Source: Bimastos eiseni (lineage: Eukaryota > Annelida > Clitellata > Crassiclitellata > Lumbricidae). From it: DNA of 64,000 nucleotides. The DNA lies in the NCBI GenBank assembly GCA_959347315.1, contig OY365822.1, positions 10,888,530 to 10,952,529 of the forward strand, read 5' to 3'. Below the pieces are notes generated by a model. It was not told where the DNA came from, ran no database searches, and saw nothing but the letters and a program-made list of their open reading frames with translations. Shown one piece after another: positions 50,001 through 62,935 of the stretch. The translations under genes and the position numbers were made by a program. Each line of letters opens with the position of its first letter. Position 1 is the stretch's first letter.

Positions 50001-51747
50001 TATTTTGCATCCAATAAAAGGTAACATACCATCATCACAACAATCCATTGCATTGACTGGTATAATAAAATTCGCATCCAATCAGAAGTAACCTACCCCA
50101 ATCACATTATACCATCGTGCTGACAGGTATAATATAATTTGCATCTAATTAAAGGAAACTTATCATCATCACAACAATCCATTGCATTGACTGGTATAAT
50201 ATAATTTGCTTCTAATGAAAGGTAACTTACCCTTATCACAAAGTCCATTGTGTTAACTGGTACTATATAATATGCATCTAATAAAAGGAAACTTACAATT
50301 ATCACAACAATCCACTTTGTTGACAGGTATAATAAAATTCGCATCCAATCAGAAGTAACTGACCCTAATCACATTATACCATCGTGCTGACAGGTATAAT
50401 ATAATTTGCATCTAATTAAAGGTAACTTACCATCATCACAACAATACATTGCGTTGACTGGTATAATATAATTTGTGTCTAGTAAAAGGTAACATACCAT
50501 CATCACAACAATCCATTGCATTGAATGGTATAATATAATTTGCTTTTAATTAAAGGTAAATCACCATCATCACAACAACCCATTGTGCAAAACTGGTATT
50601 ATATAATTTGCATCTAATAAAAGGTAACTTGCCATTATAACAACAATCGACTGTGTTGACTGGTATAATAAAATTCGCATCCAATCAGAAGAAACTTACC
50701 CCAATCACATTATACCATCGTGCTAACAGGTATAATCTAATTTGCATCTAATTAAAGGTAACTTACCATCATCACAACAATCCATTGCATTGACTGGTAT
50801 AATATAATTTGCATCAAATCAAAGGTAAACCCCTATCACATTAATCCATCGTTCTGACTGGTATAATATGATTTGCATCAAATCAAAGGTAACTTACCAT
50901 CATCAGAAATATCCATTGTGATGACTTGTATAATATAATTTGCATCAAATCAAAGGTAACACCCCTATCACATTAATCCATCGTTCTGACTGGTATAATA
51001 TGATTTGCATCAAATCAAAGGTAACTTACCATCATCAGAAATATCCATCGTGCTGACTGGTACAATATAATTTGGACCTAATCAAAGGTAACTCACCATC
51101 ATCACAAAAATACAATGTGTTGACTTGTATAATATAATTTGCATCAAATCAAAGGTAACTTACCATCATCACAACAATCCAGTGCATTGACTGGTATAAT
51201 ATAATTTGTGTCTAATAAAAGGTAACTTACCATCATCACCACAAACCATTGCATTGACTGGTATAATATAATTTGCTTCTAATTAAAGGTAAATCACCAT
51301 CATCACAACAACCCATTGTGTTAACTGGTATTATATAATTTGCATCTAATAAAAGGTAACTTACCATTATCACAACATTCTACTTTGTCGACTGGTATAA
51401 TATAATTTGCATCTAATAAAAGGTAACATACCATCATCACAACAATCCATTGCATTGACTGGTAAAATATATTTTGCATCCAATAAAAGGTAACATACCA
51501 TCATCACAACAATCCATTGCATTGACTTGTATAAAAAAATTCGCATCCAATCAGAAGTGACTTACCCTAATCACATTATACCATCGTTCTGACAGGTATA
51601 ATCTAATTTGCATCTAATTAAAGGTAACTTACCCTCATCACAACAATCCATTGCGTTGACTGGTATTATATAATTTGTGTCAATTAAAAGGTAAATCACC
51701 ATCATCACAACAACCCATTGTGTAAACTGGTATTATATAATTTGCAT
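43048..51747 (+). repeat. 4,350-bp tandem duplication in the satellite
   Basis: Sequence from about 42990-43050 recurs from about 47340-47400 at an offset of 4,350 bp (about 65 monomers). The match continues to about 47398/51748. Rare variants are shared, such as CACATTAATCCCTCATGC-like monomers, AATGGTATAATATAATTTGC and CCATTGTGCAAAACTGG. Units are about 43048-47397 and 47398-51747. The first overlaps the end of the 2,544-bp duplication, so that event came earlier. Confidence 0.88.
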
Positions 51748-52490
51748 CTAATAAAAGGTTACTTGCCATTATCACAACAATCCACTTTGTTGACTGGTAT
51801 AATAAAATTCGCATCCAATCAGAAGTAACTTACCCCAATAACACTATACCATCGTGCTGACAAGTATAATATAATTTGCATCTAATTGAAGGTAACTTAC
51901 CATCATCACAACAATCCATTGCGTTGACTGGTATTATATAATTTGTGTCTAGTAAAAAGTAACATAATATCATCACAAATATCCATTGTGTTGACTGGTA
52001 TAATAAAATTTGCATCAAATCAAAGGTAACTTACCATCATCACAAATATCCATTGTGATGACTTGTATAATAAAATTTGCAGCAAATCAAAGGTAACTTA
52101 CCATCATCAGAAATATCCATCGTGCTGACTGGTATAATATAATTTGCATCTAATAAAACGTAACGTACCATCATCACAACAATCCATTGCATTGACTGGC
52201 AAAATATATTTTGCATCCAATAAAAGGTAACATACCATTAACACAACAATCCATTGCATTGACTGGTATAATAAAATTCGCATCCAATCAGAAGCAACTT
52301 ACCCTAATCACATTATACCATCGTTCTGACAGGTATAATATAATTTGCATCTAATTAAAGGTAACCTACCATCATCACAACAATCCATTGCGTTGACTGG
52401 TATTATATAATTTGTGTCTATTAAAAGGTAAATCACCATCATCACAACAACCCATTGTGAAAACTGGTATTATATAATTTGCATCAAATT
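51748..52490 (+). repeat. Partial third copy of the 4,350-bp unit
   Basis: Matches 48001 to about 48743 at an offset of 3,747 bp, then departs at about 52490 (AAATTAAAAAGAACTTGCC versus AAATTAAAGGCAACTTACC). It joins the 4,350-bp unit at a homologous CATCTAATAAAAGG position. Confidence 0.83.
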
Positions 52491-55400
52491 AAAAAGAACT
52501 TGCCATTATCACAACAATCCACTTTGTTGACTGGTATAATAAAATTCGCATCCAATCAGAAGCAACTTACCCCAATCACATTATACCATCGTGCTGACAG
52601 GTATAATATAATTTGCATCTAATTAAAGGTAACTTACCATCATCAAAACAATCCATTGCATTGACTGGTATAATATAATTTGCTTCTAATGAAAGGTAAC
52701 TTACCATTATCACAAAGTCCATTGAGTTAACTGGTACTATATAATTTGCATCTAAAAAAAGGAAACTTACCATTATCACAACAATCCACTTTGTTGACTG
52801 GTATAATAAAATTCGCATCTAATCAGAAGTAACTTACCCTAATCACATTATACCATCGTGCTGACAGGTATAATATAATTAGCATCTAATTAAAGGTAAC
52901 TTACCATCATCACAACAATACATTGCGTTGACTGGTATTATATAATTTGTGTCTAGTAAAAGGTAACTTACCATCATCACAACAATCTATTGTGTTGACT
53001 GGAAGAGTCTAATTTGCGTCTAAAAAAAGGTAACTTACCATCATCACAAATATCCATTGTGTTGACAAGTATAATAAAATTTGCATCAAATCAAAGGTAA
53101 CTTACCATCATCACAAATATCCATTGTGATGACTGGTATAATATAATTTGGATCTAATCAAAGGTAACTTACCATCATCACAAATATCCAATGTGCTGAC
53201 TTGTATAATATAATTTGCATCAAATCAAAGGCAACTTACCCATATCACATTAATCCATCATGCTCATTGAGATAATACAATTTGCGTCTTATAAAAGGTA
53301 ACTTACCATCATCAGAACAATCCAGTGCATTGACTGGTATAATATAATTTGTGTCTAATAAAAGGTAACTTACCATCAGCACCACAATCCATTGCATTGA
53401 CTGGTATAATATAATTTGCTTCTAATTAAAGGTAAATCACCATCATCACAACAACCCATTGTGTTAACTGGTATTATATAATTTGCATCTAATAAAAGGT
53501 AACTTACCATTATCACAACATTCTACTTTGTCGACTGGTATAATATAATTTGCATCTAATAAAAGGTAACATACCATCATCACAACAATCCATTGCATTG
53601 ACTGGTATAGTATAATTAGCATCCAAACAGAGGTAACTTACCCTTATTACATGAATCTATCCTGCTGACTGGTATAGTATAATTTGCATCTAATAAAAGG
53701 TAACTTACCATCATCACAACAATCCATTGCGTTGACTGGTATAATAAAGTTTGCATCTAACAAAAGGTAACTTACCATCATCACAACAATCCATTGTGTT
53801 GACTGGTATAATATAATTTGGATCCAATTGGAGGTGACTTACCCTAATTACATTAATCCATCGTGCTGACTGGTAAAATATAACTTGCATCTAATACAAG
53901 GTAACTTACCATCATCACAACAATCCATTGTGTTGACTGGTATTATATAATTTGCATCAAATGAAAGGTAACTTACCATCATCACAAATAATCATTGTGT
54001 TCACTTGTAAAATATAATTTGCATCAAATCAAAGGTAACATACCCTTATCACATTAATCCATCGTGCTGACTGGTATAATATAATTTGCATCTTTAAAAA
54101 GGTAACTTACCATCATCACAATAATCCATTGTGTTCACTGGTATAATATAATTTGCATCTAAGAAAGGGTAACTTACCATCATCACAACAATCCAATTGT
54201 GTTGACTGGCATAATATGATTTGCATCAAATCAAAGGTAACTTACCATCATCAGAAATATCCATTGTGTTGACTGGTACAATAAAATTTGCATCAATTCA
54301 AAGGTAACTTACCATCATCACAAATATCCATTGTATTGACTTGTATAATATAAATTGCATCAAATCAAAGGTATCTTACGCTTATCAGATTAATACATCG
54401 TGCTGACGGTTTACTATAATTTGCATCTTATAAAAGGAAACTTACTATCATCATAACAACCCAGTGCATTGACTGGTATAATATAATTTGTGTCTAATAA
54501 AAGGTAACTTACCATCATCACCACAATCTATTGCATTGACTGGTATAATATAATTTGATTCTAATTAAAGTTAAATCACCATCATCACAACAACCCATTG
54601 TGTTAACTGGTATTATATAATTTGCATCCAATAAAAGGTAACTTACCATTATCACAACATTCTACTTTCTCGACTGGTATAATATAATTTGCATTCAATC
54701 AGAGGTAACTTACCCTTATTACATGAATCTATCCTGCTGACTGATATAGTATAATTTGCATCTAATAAAAGGTAACTCACCATCATCACAACAATCCATT
54801 GCGTTGACTGGTATAATATAGTTTGCATCTAACAAAAGGTAACTTACCATCATCAAAACAATCCATTGTGTTCACTGGTATAATATAATTTGCATCCAAT
54901 TAGAGGTGACTTACCCTAATTACATTAATCCATCGTGCTGACTGGTAAAATATAACTTGCATCTAATACAAGGTAACTTGCCATTATCACAAAAACCCAC
55001 TTTGTCCACTGGTACAATAGAATTTGCATCTAATTCAAGTTAACTTACCATCATCACAACAATCGATTGCATTGACTGGTAAAATATAATTTGCTTCTAA
55101 TCAAAGGTAACTTACCCACATCACAAAGTCCATTGTGTTAACTGGTACTATATAATTTGCATCCAATAAAAGGTAACATACCATCATCACAACAATCCAT
55201 TGCATTGACTGGTATAATAAAATTCGCATCCAATCAGAAGTGACTTACCCTAATCACATTATACCATCGTTCTGACAGGTTTAATATAATTTGCATCTAA
55301 TTAAAGGTAACTTACCATCGTCACAACAATCCATTGCGTTGACTGGTATAATATAATTTGTCTATTAAAAGGTAAATCACCATCATCACAACAACCCATT

Positions 55401-56040
55401 GTGCAAAACTGGTATTATATAATTTGCATCTAATAAAAGGTAACTTGCCATTATCACAACAATCCACTTTGTTGACTGGTATAATAAAATTCGCATCCAA
55501 TCAGAAGTAACTTACCCCAATCACATTATACCATCGTGCTGAGAGGTATAATCAAATTTGCATCTAATTAAAGGTAACTTACCATCATCACCACAATCTA
55601 TTGCATTGACTGGTATAATATAATTTGATTCTAATTAAAGTTAAATCACCATCATCACAACAACCCATTGTGTTAACTGGTATTATATAATTTGCATCCA
55701 ATAAAAGGTAACTTACCATTATCACAACATTCTACTTTCTCGACTGGTATAATATAATTTGCATTCAATCAGAGGTAACTTACCCTTATTACATGAATCT
55801 ATCCTGCTGACTGGTATAGCATAATTTGCATATAATAAAAGGTAACTCACCATCATCTCAAGAATCCATTGCGTTGACTGGTATAATACAGTTTGCATCT
55901 AACAAAAGGTAACTTACCATCATCACAACAATCCATTGTGTTCACTGGTATAATATAATTTGCATCCAATTAGAGGTGACTTACCCAAATTACATTAATC
56001 CATCGTGCTGACTGGCAAAATATAACTTGCATCTAATACA

Positions 56041-58330
56041 AGGTAACTTGCCATTATCACAAGAATCCACTTTGTCCAATGGTAATATATAATTTGCATC
56101 TAATTAAAGGTAACTTACCATCATCACAACAATCGATTGCATTGACTGGCATAAAATAATTTGCTTCTAATCAAAGGTAACTTACCCTCATCACAAAGTC
56201 CATTGTGTTAACTGGTACTATATAATTTGCATCTAATAAAAGGTAACTTACCATTATCACAACAATCCACTTTGTTGACTGGTATAATAAAATTCGCATC
56301 CAATCAGAAGTAACTTACCCTAATCACAATATACCATCGTGCTGACAAGTATAATATAATTTGCATCTAATTAAAGGTAACTTACCATCATCACAACAAT
56401 CCATTGCATTGACCAGTATTATATAATTTGTGTCTAGTCAAAGGTAACTTACCGTCATCACAACAATCTATTGTGTTGACTGGTAGAATATAATTTGTGT
56501 CTAATAAAAGGTAACTTACCATCATCACAAATATCCATTGTGTTGACTGATATAAAAAAATTTGCATCAAATCAAAGGTAACACCCCTACCACATCAATA
56601 CATCGTTCTGACTGGTATAATATAATTTGCATCTAAAAAACAGGAAAATTACCATCATCACAACAATCCATTGCATTGACTGGTATAATATGATTTGCAT
56701 CAAATCAAAGGTAACTTACCATCATCAGAAATATCCATTGTGTTGACTGGTACAATAAAATTTGCATCAATTCAAAGGCAACTTACCATCATCACAAATA
56801 TCCATTGTGTTGACTTGCATAATATAAATTGCATCAAATCAAAGGTATCTTACCCTTATCAGTTTAATACATCGTGCTGACGGTTTACTATAATTTGCAT
56901 CTTATAAAAGGTAACTTACTATCATCATAACAACCCAGTGCATTGACTGGCACAATATAATTTGATTCTAATTAAAGCTAAATCACCATCATCACAACAA
57001 CCCATTGTGTTAACTGGTATTATATAATTTGCATCCAATAAAAGGTAACTTACCATTATCACAACATTCTACTTTGTCGACTGGTACAATATAATTTGCA
57101 TTCAATCAGAGGTAACTTACCCTTATTACATGAATCTATCCTGCTGACTGGTATAGTATAATTTGCATCTTAGAAAAGGTAACTTACTATCATCACAACA
57201 ATCCAGTGCATTGACTGGTATGATATAATTTGTGTCCAATAAAAGGTAACTTACCATCATCACCACAATCCATTGCATTGACTGGTGTAATATAATTTGC
57301 TTCTAAATAAAGGCAAATCACCATCATCACATCAACCCATTGTGTGAACTGGTATTATATAATTTGCATCTAATAAAAGGTAACTTCCCATTATCACAAC
57401 ATTCTACTTTGTCGACTGGTATAATATAATATGCATCTAATTAAAGGTAACTTACCATCATCACAACAATCCATTGCATTGACTGGTATAATATAATTTG
57501 CTTCTAATCAAAGGTAACTTACCCTTATCACAAAGTCCATTGTGTTAACTGGTACTATATAATTTGCATATATTAAAAGGAAACTTACCATTATCACAAC
57601 AATAAACGTTGTTGACTGGTATAATAAAATTTGCATCCAATCAGAAGTAACTTACCCTAATCACATTATACCATCGTGCTGACAGGCATAATATAATTTG
57701 CATCTAATTAAAGGTAACTTACCATCATCACAACAATACATTGCGTTGACTGGTATTATATAATTTGTGTCTAGTCAAAGGTAACTTACCATCATCACAA
57801 CAATCTATTGTGTTGACTGGTAGAATATAATTTGTGTCTCATAATAGGTAACTTACCATCATCACAAATATCCATTGTGTTGACTGGTATAATAAAATTT
57901 GCATCAAATCAAAGGTAACTTACCATCTTCATAAATATCCATTGTGATGACTTGTATAATATAATTTGCATCAAATCAAAGTCAAAACCCCTATCACATT
58001 AATCCATCGTTCTGACTGGTATAATATAATTTGCATCTAAAAAAAGGAAAATTACCATCATCACAACAATGCATTGCATTGACTGGTATAATATGATTTG
58101 CATCAAATCAAAGCTAACCTACCATTATCAGAAATATCCATCGTGCTGACTGGTATAATATAATTTGGATCTATTCAAAGGTAACTTACCATCATCACAA
58201 ATATACAATGTGTTGACTTGTATAATATAATTTGCATCAAATCAAAGGAAACTTACCCTTATCACATTAATCAATCATGCTCATTGAGATAATATAATTT
58301 GCATCTTATAAAAGGTAACTTACCATCATC
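56041..58330 (+). repeat. Dispersed satellite block, copy 2 of the pair
   Basis: Counterpart of 35215-37250, with the roughly 118 bp (nearly two monomers) that is missing from copy 1. The same variants are also found in the 2,544-bp units at about 39640-40750 and 42185-43290. Confidence 0.78.
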
Positions 58331-59699
58331 ACAACAATCCAGTGCATTGACTGGTATAATATAATTTGTGTCTAATAAAAGGTAACTTACCATCATCACC
58401 ACAAAGCATTGCATTGAATGGTATAATATAATTTGCTTCTAATTAAAGGTAAATCACCATCATCACAACAACCCATTGTGTTAACTGGTATTATATAATT
58501 TGCATCTAATAAAAGGTAACTTACCATTATCACAACATTCTACTTTGTCGACTGGTATAATATAATTTGCATCTAATAAAAGGTAACGTACCATCATCAC
58601 AACAATCCATTGCATTGACTGGTATAATATATTTTGCATCCAATAAAAGGTAACATAAAATCATCACAACAATCCATTGCATTGACTTGTATAAAAAAAT
58701 TCGCATCCAATCAGAAGTGACTTACCCTAATCACATTATACCATCGTTCTGACAGGTATAATATAATTTGCATCTAATTAAAGGTAACTTACCATCATCA
58801 CAACAATCCATTGCGTTTACTGGTATTATATAATTTGTGTCAATTAAAAGGTAAATCACCATCATCACAACAACCCATTGTGTAAACTGGTATTATATAA
58901 TTTACATCTAATAAAAGGTAACTTGCCATTATCACAACAATCCACTTTGTTGACTGGTATAATAAAATTCGCATCCAATCAGAAGTAACTTACCCCAATC
59001 ACACTATACCATCGTGCTGACAGGAATAATCTAATTTGCATCTAATTAAAGGTAACTTACCATCATCACAACAATCCATTGCATTGACTGGTATAATATA
59101 ATTTGCTTCTAATCAAAGGTAACTTACCCTGATCACAAAGTCCATTGTGTTAACTGGCACTATATAATTTGCATCTAATAAAAGGAAACTTACCATTATC
59201 ACAACAATCCACTTTGTTGACAGGTATATTAAAACTCGCACCCAATCAGAAGTAACTTACCCTAATTACATTATACCATCGTGCTGACAGGCATAATATA
59301 ATTTGCATCTAATTAAAGGTATCTTACCATCATCACAACAATACATTGCGTTGACTGGTATAATATAATTTGTGTCTAGTAAAAGGTAACTTACCATCAT
59401 CACAACAATCCATTGCATTGACTGGTATAATACAATTTGCTTATATTAAAGGTAAATCACCATCATCACAACAACCCATTGTGTAAACTGGTATTATATA
59501 ATTTGCATCTAATAAAAGGTAACTTGCCATTATCACAACAATCGACTTTGTTGACCGGTATAATAAAATTCGCATCCAATCAGAAGTAACTTACCCCAAT
59601 CACATTATACCATCGTGCTGACAGGTATAATCTAATTTGCATCTAATTAAAGGTAACTTACCATCATCACAACAATCCATTGCATTGACTGGTAAAATA

Positions 59700-60371
59700 T
59701 AATTTGCATCTAATGAAAGGTAACTTACCCATATCACAAAGTCCATTGTGTTAACTGGTACTATATAATTTGCATTTAATAAAAGGAAACTTACCATTAT
59801 CACAACAATCCACTTTGTTGACTGGTATAATAAAAAATTCGCATCCAATCAGAAGTAACTTACCCTAATCGCATTATACCATCGTGCTGACAGGTATACT
59901 ATAATTTGCATCTAATTAAAGGTAACTTACCATCATCACAACAATACATTGCGTTGACTGGTATTATATAATTTGTGTCTAGTAAATGGTAACTTACCAT
60001 CATCACAACAATCTATTGTGTTGACTGGTATAATATAATTTGCATCTAATGAAAGGTAACTTACCCTTATCACAAAGTCCATTGTGTTAACTGGTACTAT
60101 ATAATTTGCATTTAATAAAAGGAAACTTACCATTATCACAACAATCCACTTTGTTGACTGGTATAATAAAAAATTCGCATCCAATCAGAAGTAACTTACC
60201 CTAATCGCATTATACCATCGTGCTGACAGGTATACTATAATTTGCATCTAATTAAAGGTAACTTACCATCATCACAACAATACATTGCGTTGACTGGTAT
60301 TATATAATTTGTGTCTAGTAAAAGGTAACTTACCATCATCACAACAATCTATTGTGTTGACTGGTAAAATA
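59700..60371 (+). repeat. Local tandem duplication of 5 monomers (336 bp)
   Basis: The stretch from TTTGCATCTAATGAAAGG (about 59704) through TTTAATAAAAGG, AAAAAATTCGCATCC and GGTATACTATAATTTGC recurs 336 bp later (about 60040), including the uncommon AAAAAATTCGC and ATCGCATTATACC variants. Confidence 0.8.
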
Positions 60372-62399
60372 AAATTTGCATGAAATCAAAGGTAACTTAC
60401 CATCATCACAAATATCCATTGTGATGACTTGTATAATATAACTTGCATCAAATCAAAGGTAACTTACCATCATCAGAAATATCCATCGTGCTGACTGGTA
60501 TAAAATAATTTGGATCTAATCAAAGGTAAGTTACCATCATCACAAATATCCAATGTGTTGACTTGTATAATATAATTTGCATCAAACCAAAGGCAACTTT
60601 CCTTTATAACATTAATCCATCATGCTCATTGAGATAACATAATTTGCATCTTATAAAAGGTAACTTACCATCATCACCACAATCCATTGCATTGACTGGT
60701 ATAATAAAATTTGCTTCTAATTAAAGGTAAATCACCATCATCACAACAACCCATTGTGTTAACTGGTATTATATAATTTGCAACTAATAAAAGGTAACTT
60801 ACCATTATCACAACATTCTACTTTGTCGACTGGTATAATATAATTTGCATCTAATAAAAGGTAACGTACCATCATCACAACAATCCATTGCATTGACTGG
60901 TAAAATATATTTTGCATCCAATAAAAGGTAACATAAAATCATCACAACAATCCATTGCATTGACTTGTATAAAAAAATTCGCATCCAAACAGAAGTGACT
61001 TACCCTAATCACATTATACCATCGTTCTGACAGGTATAATATAATTTGCATCTAATTAAAGGTAACTTACCATCATCACAACAATCCATTGCGTTTACTG
61101 GTATAATAAAATTTGTATCAAATCAAAGGTAACTTACCATCATCACAAATATCCATTGTGATGACTTGTATAATATAATTTGCATCAAATCAAAGGTAAT
61201 TCACCCGTATCACATTAATCCATCGTTCTGACTGGTATAATATAATTTGCATCTTATAAAAGGTAACTTATGATCATCACAACAATCCATTGCATTGACT
61301 GGAATAATATATTTTGCATCAAATCAAAGGTAACGTACCATCATCACAACAATCCATTGCATTGACTTGTAAAATATATTTTGCATCCAATAAAGGGTAA
61401 CATACCATCATCACAACAATCCATTGCATTGACTGGTATAATAAAATTCGCATCCAATCAGAAGTAACTTACCCTAATCACATTATACCATCGTTCTGAC
61501 AGGTATAATATAATTTGCATCTAATTAAAGGTAACTTACCATCATCACAACAATCCATTGCATTGACTGGTATTATATAATTTGTGTCTATTAAAAGGTA
61601 AATCACCATCATCACAACAACCCATTGTGTAAACTGGTATTATATAATTTGCATCTAATAAAAGGTAACTTGCCATTATCACAACAATCCACTTTGTTGA
61701 CTGGTATAATAAAATTCGCATCCAATCAGAAGTAACTTACCCTAATCACATTATACCATCGTTCTGACAGGTATAATATAATTTGCATCTAATTAAAGGT
61801 AACTTACCATCATCACAACAATCCATTGCATTGACTGGTATAATATAATTTGCTTCTAATGAAAGGTAACTTACCCTTATCACAAAGTCCATTGCGTTAA
61901 CTGGTACTACATAATTTGCATCTAATAAAAGGAAACTTACCATTCTCACAACAATCCACCTTGTTGACAGGTATAATAATATTCGCATCCAATCAGAAGC
62001 AACTTACCCTAATCACATTATACCATCGTGCTGACAGGTATAATATAATTTGCATCTAATTAAAGGTAACTTACCATCATCACAACAATACATTGCGTTG
62101 ACTGGAATAATATAATTTGTGTCTAGTAAAAGGTAACTTACCATCATCACAACAATCCAGTGCATTGACTGGTATAATATAATTTGCTTTTAATTAAAGG
62201 TAAATCACCATCATCACAACAACCAATTGTGTAAACTGGTATTATATAATTTGCATCTAATAAAAGGTAACTTGCCATTATCACAACAATCGACTTTGTT
62301 GACTGGTATAATAAAATTAGCATCCAATCAGAAGCAACTTACCCCAATCACATTATACCATCGTGCTAACAGGTATAATCTAATTTGCATCTAATTAAA

Positions 62400-62935
62400 G
62401 GTAACTTACCATCATCACAACAATCCATTGCATTGACTGGTATAATATAATTTGCTTCTAATGAAAGGTAACTTACCCTTATCACAAAGTCCATTGTGTT
62501 AACTGGTACTACATAATTTGCATTTAATAAAAGGAAACTTAACATTATCACAACAATCCACTTAGTTGACTGTTATAATAAAAAATTCGCATCCAATCAG
62601 AAGTAACTTATCCTAATCACATTATACCATCGTGCTGACAGGTATACTATAATTTGCATCTAATTAAAGGTAACTTACCATCATCACAACAATCCATTGC
62701 ATTGACTGGTATAATATAATTTGCTTCTAATGAAAGGTAACTTACCCTTATCACAAAGTCCATTGTGTTAACCGGTACTATATAATTTGCATTTAATAAA
62801 AGGAAACTTACCATTATCACAACAATCCACTTTGTTGACTGGTATAATAAAAAGTTTGCATCCAATCAGAATTAACTTACCCTAATCACATTATACCATC
62901 GTGCTGACAGGTATACTAATTTTGCATCTAATTAA
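62400..62935 (+). repeat. Local tandem duplication of 4 monomers (about 269 bp)
   Basis: GCTTCTAATGAAAGG occurs at 62454 and 62723, followed in both cases by CACAAAGTCC, CATTTAATAAAAGG and a monomer ending GGTATACTA. The spacing is 269 bp. Confidence 0.75.

Noticed and set aside
8978..56880. Short plus-strand open frames in the satellite (for example 8978-9172, 9884-10069, 56695-56880)
   Set aside because: Read-through of the repeat, with no protein features.
11478..62865. Minus-strand open frames of 61-91 codons with recurring peptides such as YIIPVN and DCCDDGK
   Set aside because: They are the satellite read on the minus strand. 67 is not a multiple of 3, so each peptide is three frames of the same monomer in turn. 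They begin and end wherever variant bases add or remove stops, and they recur with the satellite duplications. No conserved start, domain or codon pattern.
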